Assembly: GCA_945872035.1 (NCBI GenBank) | Contig: CAMBYA010000165.1 | Span: 1-5,940, forward strand | From: Rhizobium sp. Q54 | GTDB taxonomy: Bacteria; Pseudomonadota; Alphaproteobacteria; SMXS01 | Direction of reading: 5' to 3' | DNA: 5,940 nucleotides | Shown: one piece after another, positions 1-5,940 of the stretch | Layout of the letters: each line of letters starts with the position of its first letter | Numbering within the stretch: the first letter of the stretch is position 1 | The notes under the pieces: model-generated | What the model was told of the DNA's origin: nothing | The model's input: the letters and a program-made list of their open reading frames with translations, nothing else | Databases searched by the model: none | Position numbers and translations under genes: made by a program

Positions 1-197
1 CAGCTCGAGCCGGCCCACCGTCGGCTGGTAGAAACCGGTCAGGCAGTTGAACACGGTGGTCTTGCCGGCGCCGTTTGGCCCGATGATCGCCGTGATGTCG
101 CCACGTTTCGCGGTGAACGACAGGTCGCTGATGGCGGTAATGCCGCCGAACCGCATGGTCAGGTGATCGACCTGGAGCAGCGTCGCGGCAGGCTCGC

Positions 198-201
<4 letters not shown>
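1..201 (-). CDS. livG: LIV/HAAT-type ABC transporter ATP-binding protein LivG, N-terminal part (cut by window edge)
   Basis: This is the ATPase subunit that powers import of branched-chain amino acids or related compounds through the LivH-LivM channel on the inner face of the cytoplasmic membrane. Only the first 67 codons are in the window; the gene continues leftward. Seen in the sequence: start [20 protein letters not shown], then the A-loop/beta region ITAISDLSF and a perfect Walker [10 protein letters not shown], at residues 41-49, followed by [13 protein letters not shown], which is typical of LivG ('NCLTGFY.P..G'). LivF usually lacks this NxxTGFYxP sequence, so LivG is preferred. The ATG (199-201) overlaps the livM stop (198-200) in an ATGA arrangement, implying translational coupling. 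A GAGG about 10 nt upstream is a possible ribosome binding site. The Walker B and signature motifs lie outside the window, so functional integrity cannot be judged. Confidence 0.93.
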
Positions 202-2560
<2,359 letters not shown>

Positions 2561-2667
2561 CCTGGCCGGTATTTCCCCTCGAAACACGATGCCGGTTTGA
2601 GGCAAGGTGCCATTCTGACAGACTCGGGGCAAGCGCCGCGGCGCCCGAGGGTGAAAAAGGTAACGGA
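2561..2667. promoter_or_regulatory. Divergent intergenic region between livH and the SnoaL-like gene
   Basis: This 107-bp region must hold the promoters for the leftward liv operon and the rightward SnoaL-like gene, unless livHMG is read from a distant promoter. It contains a perfect 12-bp palindrome, GCGCCGCGGCGC (2633-2644), nested in a wider inverted repeat CTCGGG (2623-2628) / CCCGAG (2644-2649). Together these could be an operator or a stem-loop in the leader of the rightward gene. I could not pick a convincing sigma-70 -35/-10 pair on either strand. The functional role is inferred from position only. Confidence 0.45.
2657..2660 (+). promoter_or_regulatory. Ribosome binding site of the SnoaL-like gene
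   Basis: AAGG inside the purine-rich GTGAAAAAGG lies 7 nt before the ATG at 2668. This spacing supports that start over other in-frame codons. Confidence 0.6.
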
Positions 2668-3141
2668 ATGACCGATCTGCACGCCCTGAGGGACCGCGAG
2701 GACCTGCGCGACACGGTGCTGAAATTCGCCACCGCCGTCGACACCATCGACATGGCGCTCTACCGCTCGGCCTTCGCCGAGGCGTGCGAGTACGACCTGT
2801 CGGCGTTCAACGGCCAGGCGCCGGTCACCGTGAAGGCGGCGGACTGGGCGGCCGGCATCGAGCCGTTCCTGCGCGGCTTCGACGCCACCCAGCACCTGCT
2901 GAGCAATTTCGTGTTCGACATCGCGGGCGACCGGGCGACGGTAACCGCCTCGGTCCAGGCCGAGCACTTCCGGGCGAACGACCAGGGCGACGGCAGCGTG
3001 ACGCTGGGCGGTTTCTACAATTTCGGGCTGAAACGGACACCGGACGGCTGGCGCATCGACCGCTTCAAGCTGACCGCCAGCTGGCACCGCGGCAACCAGG
3101 GCCTCTACGCGCTGGCGGGGTCGGGAACGCCCCGGCGCTAG
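2668..3141 (+). CDS. SnoaL-like / NTF2-like domain protein
   Basis: This is a single-domain alpha+beta cone-fold protein of 157 aa, the usual length for the SnoaL-like group (the SnoaL_4 type seems the best fit). Family features: an N-terminal helix with ALRDREDLRDTVLKFATAVD (6-25); the central TQHLLSN (74-80), whose histidine is widely conserved in this group; the strand pair DIAGDRATVTASVQAEHF (84-101); and the C-terminal strands GGFYNFGLKRTPDGWRIDRF (114-133) ending in a short tail. There is no signal peptide or membrane segment, so it is probably cytoplasmic. Members include dehydratases, cyclases, isomerases and many proteins of unknown function, so the reaction cannot be named. It is transcribed away from the liv operon and ends tail to tail with the XRE gene, with which it shares a CTAG (3138-3141). 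Confidence is high for the fold and low for any specific activity. Confidence 0.85.
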   Translation: MTDLHALRDREDLRDTVLKFATAVDTIDMALYRSAFAEACEYDLSAFNGQAPVTVKAADWAAGIEPFLRGFDATQHLLSNFVFDIAGDRATVTASVQAEHFRANDQGDGSVTLGGFYNFGLKRTPDGWRIDRFKLTASWHRGNQGLYALAGSGTPRR

Positions 3142-3662
3142 CTGCTCATCCCGTCGCCGAACCCATCCCCGTCGCCGCCGGGCGAGAACGTGTCATCCTT
3201 GGGCCTGGGAGATGCGATGCCGGCCGCGGAATCATCCAGCACGAAAGTCTGGCCGGGTTCATCCGGCAGCGCGGGGGCCATGTCGTCGGCCGGAAACGCG
3301 ATCGTCGGCGTCCCTATGTCGAGCGTCCCGGTCAGGGTCACGGAGGACAGGATCGCCACGGAGGACACCTCGCCGAGGGCGTCGCGGTGCTCGTCGGGCG
3401 CGATGGCGGGCTGTTGCCGGTCATGCAGATCCAGCGTGACATGGAAATCCAGGCGCTGGGCGATCTCGCCAAGCAGCGCCAGGCTTGCCGCCTGTCCCGC
3501 CTCGCCGCTCTCGAGCCGGGCGATGCGGTCCGCCGGCACGCCCAGCAGCGCGGCCAGGTCGCCCTGGCCGAGGCCGCGCCGTCCGCGCATGTCGGCGATG
3601 GTCGCGGCGACGCGCCGCTCGAGCGAGGCGGCGGCGTCGGCGATCGGGCTGGTTTCCGGCAT
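3138..3662 (-). CDS. XRE-family helix-turn-helix transcriptional regulator with acidic C-terminal tail
   Basis: This is a 174-aa protein with an N-terminal Cro/C1-type HTH at about residues 18-78: RRGLGQGDLAALLGVPADRI (28-47) followed by ARLESGEAGQAASLALLGEI (48-67). The turn (LAALLGVP), the ARLESGE motif that follows the recognition helix, and the closing AQRLDFHVTLDL (68-79) are typical of HipB/HigA-like XRE proteins. From about residue 85 the protein has no recognisable domain. It is rich in D, A, P, S and G and ends in a Gly/Asp-rich stretch (162-171, GGDGDGFGDG), so it is probably disordered. It starts 2 bp after the SDR stop (TGA-CC-ATG) with no clear Shine-Dalgarno, so translation is probably coupled to the SDR gene. 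I see no adjacent toxin gene, so an antitoxin role is not supported. It probably acts as a local repressor; the palindrome at 4471-4485 upstream of its operon is a candidate binding site. Confidence 0.82.
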   Translation of the reverse strand: MPETSPIADAAASLERRVAATIADMRGRRGLGQGDLAALLGVPADRIARLESGEAGQAASLALLGEIAQRLDFHVTLDLHDRQQPAIAPDEHRDALGEVSSVAILSSVTLTGTLDIGTPTIAFPADDMAPALPDEPGQTFVLDDSAAGIASPRPKDDTFSPGGDGDGFGDGMSS

Positions 3663-3664
3663 GG

Positions 3665-4453
3665 TCAGAACGTGGAGTTGATCAGCCCGCCATCGATCAC
3701 CAGGCTCTGGCCCACGGTGAAGCTGGCGTATTTGCTGCAGAACATGGCGCAGAACGCGCCCAAATCGTCCGGGTCGCCGAACTTGCCGGCCGGGATACGC
3801 CAGTCGCGGACGAATTTCTGCACCTCCTCGTCATAGGACGTGCCGTTCTCCTTCGCCCGTTCGGTCATGCGGTCGTGGATGGTCGCGGTGTGGAACATGC
3901 CGGGCAGCAGATTGTTGATGATCACGTTGTGCCTGGCGACCCGCTTCGACACGGCGACCGTGTAGTTGACCAGCGCGGCGCGCGGCGCGCCCGACAGCAG
4001 GCGGATTTCCGCCGGATACTTGGCCGCGCCGGTGGCGATGTTGACGATGCGCCCGAACTTGCGCTCGACCATGCCGTCGATGGTCGCCCGCATCATCTCG
4101 ATGGGGCTGAGCAGGGTTGTCGCGAAGGTGTCGTTCCAGTCGTCCACCGACACGGAGCGGTAGTCGCCGGTCTGGGCGGGCGGCGCGCAGGTCATCACCA
4201 GGATGTCGGGCTCCGGGCAGGCGTCGAGAATCCTGCCCCGTCCCGCCACCGTGCTGTGGTCGGCAACGACCGGCGTCACCCGGGCGTTGGTCTCGCGGGC
4301 GATCTCGGCGGCGGCGGCATGGAGCCGCTCCTCGCCGCGCGCCACCAGCCAGATGTCGACACCCTCCTTCGCCAGCGCCCTGGCGCTGCCCTTGCCCATG
4401 CCGGCGCTGCCGCCATTGATGATGGCCTTGCGGCCCGCGATCCCCAGATCCAT
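3665..4453 (-). CDS. SDR-fold (short-chain dehydrogenase/reductase-like) protein with non-classical catalytic residues
   Basis: This is a Rossmann-fold protein of 262 aa, a normal SDR length. The N-terminal dinucleotide-binding loop is NGGSAGMG (13-20), with the three glycines of TGxxxGxG kept but Thr replaced by Asn. GRIVNIATGA (134-143) is the beta-5 region, NNLLPG (180-185) the post-catalytic loop, and RIPAGKFGDPDDLGAF (219-234) plus GQSLVIDGG (248-256) the standard SDR C-terminus. Aligning by eye, the classical Asn-Ser-Tyr-Lys tetrad positions are T113, T141, S154 and R158 (LLSGAPRAAL, 152-161). This resembles the 3-oxoacyl-ACP-reductase-like subgroup whose members read roughly LSNGAR here and are described as lacking a perfect tetrad (from memory). 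Substrate and even redox activity are therefore uncertain. Start ATG 4451-4453 has AAGGGG 6 nt upstream. The frame is open to 4552, but the extra 33 residues are not family-like. It lies upstream of and is coupled to the XRE gene, and is divergent from the CoA-transferase gene. Confidence 0.9.
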   Translation of the reverse strand: MDLGIAGRKAIINGGSAGMGKGSARALAKEGVDIWLVARGEERLHAAAAEIARETNARVTPVVADHSTVAGRGRILDACPEPDILVMTCAPPAQTGDYRSVSVDDWNDTFATTLLSPIEMMRATIDGMVERKFGRIVNIATGAAKYPAEIRLLSGAPRAALVNYTVAVSKRVARHNVIINNLLPGMFHTATIHDRMTERAKENGTSYDEEVQKFVRDWRIPAGKFGDPDDLGAFCAMFCSKYASFTVGQSLVIDGGLINSTF

Positions 4454-4459
4454 TGTTCT

Positions 4460-4465
4460 CCCCTT
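4460..4465 (-). promoter_or_regulatory. Ribosome binding site of the SDR-like gene
   Basis: On the minus strand, AAGGGG within GGAAGGGGAG lies 6 nt before the ATG at 4453. It is a strong Shine-Dalgarno and fixes the start at 4453 rather than at the upstream in-frame ATG ending at 4552. Confidence 0.7.
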
Positions 4466-4470
4466 CCCGA

Positions 4471-4485
4471 ATGATCGCCGATCAT
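4471..4485. promoter_or_regulatory. Perfect 15-bp palindrome, candidate operator
   Basis: ATGATCG-C-CGATCAT has two perfect 7-bp arms around one central base. It lies immediately upstream of the SDR ribosome binding site, 17 bp before the SDR ATG, and 81 bp before the CoA-transferase ATG. Size and symmetry suit a dimeric HTH protein. The SDR-XRE operon starting here encodes such a protein, so autoregulation plus control of the divergent CoA-transferase gene is the natural hypothesis (inference). It could instead be the site of a regulator encoded elsewhere, or chance. Confidence 0.5.
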
Positions 4486-4566
4486 GTCCCGGCACGCGCG
4501 GCGATGGTATGAAATCTTGCACGCCCGGTGTATTCCCGCCGCGACATTCCATTCCGCGAGTTGCCC

Positions 4567-5775
4567 ATGTTCGAGTCTTCCGATCCCCGCCCGCTTGCCG
4601 GCGTCCGCGTGCTGGACCTGGCCACCTTCATTGCCGCGCCCTACTGCGCCACCCTGATGGCCGAGTTCGGCGCCGAGGTGATCAAGGTGGAGCTGCCGAC
4701 CATCGGCGACCCGCTGCGCCGCTTCGGCACGCCGACCGACTGCGGCGATTCGCTGGTGTGGCTGAGCGAGAGCCGCAACAAGAAGCCGGTGACGCTGGAC
4801 CTGCGCACGCCGGACGGCGCCGCGCTGCTGAAGCGCCTGGTGCGCGAGGCCGACGTGCTGTGCGAGAACTTCCAGCCCGGCACGCTGGAAGGCTGGGGCC
4901 TGGGCTGGGATGTTCTGTCCGCCGAGAACCCGGCGCTGGTGATGCTGCGCGTCTCCGCCTATGGCCAGACCGGGCCGATGCGCGGTCTGCCGGGATTCGG
5001 GCGCATCGCCAATGCGTTCGGCGGCATCTCGTTCCTCGCCGGCCATCCGGACCGCGAGCCGGTGACGCCGGGCTCGGCGACGCTGGCCGACTACATGTCG
5101 GGCATGTACGGCGTGATCGGCGTGCTGCTGGCGCTGCGGGCGCGCGACAGGAGCGGTGTCGGCCAGGTGGTCGACATCGGCCTCTATGAAAGCATCTTCC
5201 GCATCCTCGACGAGCTGGCGCCCGCCTACCAGCAGGGCGGCTTCGTGCGCCAGCGCATGGGCGCGGGCACGGTCAACGCGGTGCCGCACAGCCATTATCC
5301 GACGCGGGACGGAGGCTGGGTCGCCATCGCCTGCACCAACGACAAGATCTTCGAGCGCCTCGCCCGGCTGATGGGCCGCCCCGAACTGGCGGGAGACGGC
5401 GTCTACGGCACCATCGCCAAACGCGAGGCCGCCCGCGCCGCGGTCGACACGATGGTCGGCGCGTGGACCGTATCCATGGACCGCGCCGGGGTGCTGGGGC
5501 AATGTGCCGACGCCCAGGTGCCGTGCGGCCCGGTCTATGCCATCGACGAGATCTTCGACGACCCGCAATACGCCGCGCGGGGGAACATCGCCATGGTGTC
5601 CACGAGGATCGGCGACATGGCCATGGCCAATGTCATGCCGAGGCTGACGGGCACGCCCGGCGCCATCGACTGGGCCGGCAAGCCGCTGGCGTCGGATAAT
5701 GAGAGCGTGTTCCAGGGCTTGCTGGGGTTGACCGACGAGGAGATGGCGGCGCTGAAGGACAAGGGCGTGATCTAA
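4567..5775 (+). CDS. CaiB/BaiF family (class III) CoA-transferase
   Basis: This enzyme would move CoA between a thioester donor and a carboxylic acid, activating or recycling an acyl-CoA in the cytoplasm; family members include formyl-CoA, carnitine and bile-acid CoA-transferases. From the chosen ATG it is 402 aa, the standard length. Seen in the sequence: PLAGVRVLDLATFIAAPYCA (9-28), EFGAEVIKVELPTIGDPLR (33-51), RNKKPVTLDL (70-79), ENFQPGTLEGWGLGWD (100-115), SAYGQTGPMRGLPGF (130-144), LADYMSGMYG (173-182) with the expected catalytic aspartate at D175 (D169 in Frc and CaiB), VDIGLYES (202-209), VPCGPV (318-323) and DDPQYAARG (331-339). The frame is open to a GTG at 4528. ATG 4567 is preferred because homology starts just after it, although its ribosome binding site is weak (GCGAG). 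No key residue is missing. The acyl substrate cannot be deduced; the divergent SDR-XRE operon and the LIV transporter suggest a catabolic role. Confidence 0.93.
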   Translation: MFESSDPRPLAGVRVLDLATFIAAPYCATLMAEFGAEVIKVELPTIGDPLRRFGTPTDCGDSLVWLSESRNKKPVTLDLRTPDGAALLKRLVREADVLCENFQPGTLEGWGLGWDVLSAENPALVMLRVSAYGQTGPMRGLPGFGRIANAFGGISFLAGHPDREPVTPGSATLADYMSGMYGVIGVLLALRARDRSGVGQVVDIGLYESIFRILDELAPAYQQGGFVRQRMGAGTVNAVPHSHYPTRDGGWVAIACTNDKIFERLARLMGRPELAGDGVYGTIAKREAARAAVDTMVGAWTVSMDRAGVLGQCADAQVPCGPVYAIDEIFDDPQYAARGNIAMVSTRIGDMAMANVMPRLTGTPGAIDWAGKPLASDNESVFQGLLGLTDEEMAALKDKGVI

Positions 5776-5781
5776 GATATG

Positions 5782-5819
5782 CCGTCATCCCCGCATGCGC
5801 GGGGGGGGGTATCGTGATC
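5782..5819. repeat. Dispersed-repeat-like hairpin (CGTCATCCCCGC type)
   Basis: The sequence starts CCGTCATCCCCGC and forms a 6-bp GC stem, CCCCGC (5789-5794) / GCGGGG (5799-5804), with loop ATGC. A 9-base G run (5801-5809) and TATCGTGATCC follow. This resembles the abundant intergenic palindromic repeats of many proteobacteria (units of the CGTCATtCCCGCg...GCGGGaATCC kind). Read on the minus strand it gives the PAHAGMTA-like peptide that such repeats produce in spurious ORFs. It starts only 6 bp after the CoA-transferase stop. It could act as a weak rho-dependent or mRNA-stabilising 3' hairpin. The copy number in the genome is unknown from this window. Confidence 0.5.
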
Positions 5820-5857
5820 CCGCCAAACTGACGCACAAATGACTACATCCCGGCAAC

Positions 5858-5915
5858 CGATGGGGTTAGCGGCACACCTGGCTGGTTAAGCAGCCGGGCC
5901 GCTAACGCCCCATTG
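5858..5915. repeat. Long imperfect inverted repeat (about 58 nt, 23 paired bases)
   Basis: Three stacked stems can be drawn. The outer stem is 5858-5865 with 5908-5915 (8 pairs, one G-T). The middle stem is TTAGCGG (5866-5872) with CCGCTAA (5899-5905), 7 pairs. The inner stem is CCTGGCTG (5877-5884) with CAGCCGGG (5891-5898), 8 pairs including one G-T. The loop is GTTAAG (5885-5890). CACA (5873-5876) bulges on the left and CG (5906-5907) on the right. It may be a bidirectional terminator, a REP/MITE-like element or a structured RNA. There is no T-run directly after it. Its identity is not recognised. Confidence 0.55.
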
Positions 5916-5940
5916 CGGCCATACTGCAATCTCTATGTCA

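Larger units (their letters stand above)
4454..4566. promoter_or_regulatory. Divergent intergenic region between the SDR-like and CoA-transferase genes
   Basis: This 113-bp spacer separates two head-to-head genes and should hold both promoters. It is less GC-rich than the flanking genes around 4505-4520. On the plus strand, TGGTATGAAAT (4505-4515) resembles an extended -10 element (TGnTATnnn), but no good -35 lies at the right distance, so the promoter is only a candidate. The region contains the 15-bp palindrome listed separately. Confidence 0.5.
5776..5940. other. Non-coding tail downstream of the CoA-transferase gene
   Basis: No convincing gene lies in these 165 bases on either strand. 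The stretch is occupied by two inverted-repeat structures listed separately. It is noticeably less GC-biased than the coding regions from about 5821 onward. No classical GC-stem plus T-run terminator for the rightward CoA-transferase gene is visible. Confidence 0.6.

Noticed and set aside
2601..2612. TGGCACCTTGC on the minus strand as a sigma-54 -24/-12 promoter for livH
   Set aside because: The two halves look right, but the spacing is far too short for a sigma-54 promoter (about 5 bases needed between TGGCAC and TTGC).
3138..3662. XRE protein as the antitoxin of a toxin-antitoxin pair
   Set aside because: The HTH type would allow it, but neither neighbour (SnoaL-like, SDR-like) resembles a RelE/HigB/HipA toxin and no small extra gene fits in the gaps.
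2784..3836. Plus-strand open frame of 350 codons spanning the SnoaL and XRE genes
   Set aside because: It is out of frame with the SnoaL domain and antisense to the HTH protein, with no family similarity.
4276..5568. Minus-strand open frame of 430 codons opposite the CoA-transferase gene
   Set aside because: It is antisense to a gene with all family motifs, its composition is typical of a shadow frame, and it also overlaps the true SDR gene in another frame.
5789..5809. Hairpin after the CoA-transferase as an intrinsic terminator
   Set aside because: The stem is followed by a run of G, not T, so it does not meet the intrinsic-terminator pattern; it is listed as a repeat instead.
5865..5906. 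GTTAGC ... GCTAAC arms resembling integron attC core sites
   Set aside because: In attC the order is RYYYAAC on the left and GTTRRRY on the right. Here the order is the opposite on both strands, and there is no integrase or cassette array, so it is treated as an ordinary inverted repeat.

Overview
The window is a stretch of GC-rich bacterial chromosome (clearly above 60% G+C by eye, with third codon positions dominated by G and C). Gene content and codon use fit a proteobacterium, most likely an alphaproteobacterium. That placement is inference: no rRNA or other taxonomic marker is present.

Layout. (1) Positions 1-2560, minus strand: the start of a branched-chain-amino-acid type (LIV/HAAT) ABC transporter operon in the canonical order livH-livM-livG. 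The genes are tightly coupled (1-base and 4-base overlaps), and livG runs off the left edge after 67 codons. (2) 2561-2667: a divergent intergenic region. (3) 2668-3141, plus strand: a small SnoaL/NTF2-like protein. (4) 3138-3662, minus strand: a small XRE-type helix-turn-helix protein that meets the SnoaL gene tail to tail on a shared CTAG. (5) 3665-4453, minus strand: an SDR-fold protein placed 2 bp upstream of, and apparently co-transcribed with, the XRE gene. (6) 4454-4566: a second divergent intergenic region carrying a perfect 15-bp palindrome. (7) 4567-5775, plus strand: a CaiB/BaiF class III CoA-transferase. (8) 5776-5940: a non-coding tail with a dispersed-repeat-like hairpin and a long imperfect inverted repeat.

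How the genes may work together (inference). A HAAT-type importer beside a class III CoA-transferase, an SDR-fold protein and a SnoaL-fold protein looks like an uptake and CoA-activation locus for an organic acid or amino-acid-like compound. The substrate cannot be read from the sequence. The XRE protein is the obvious local regulator, and the palindrome next to the SDR start is its best candidate operator.

Most unusual observations: an AT-rich patch of about 230 bp inside livM that coincides with an N-terminal stretch longer than in E. coli LivM; an SDR in which all four classical catalytic tetrad positions appear replaced; the 15-bp palindrome between the divergent SDR and CoA-transferase genes; and a roughly 58-nt cruciform-like inverted repeat near the right edge. 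I found no CRISPR array, tRNA, rRNA or complete mobile element.
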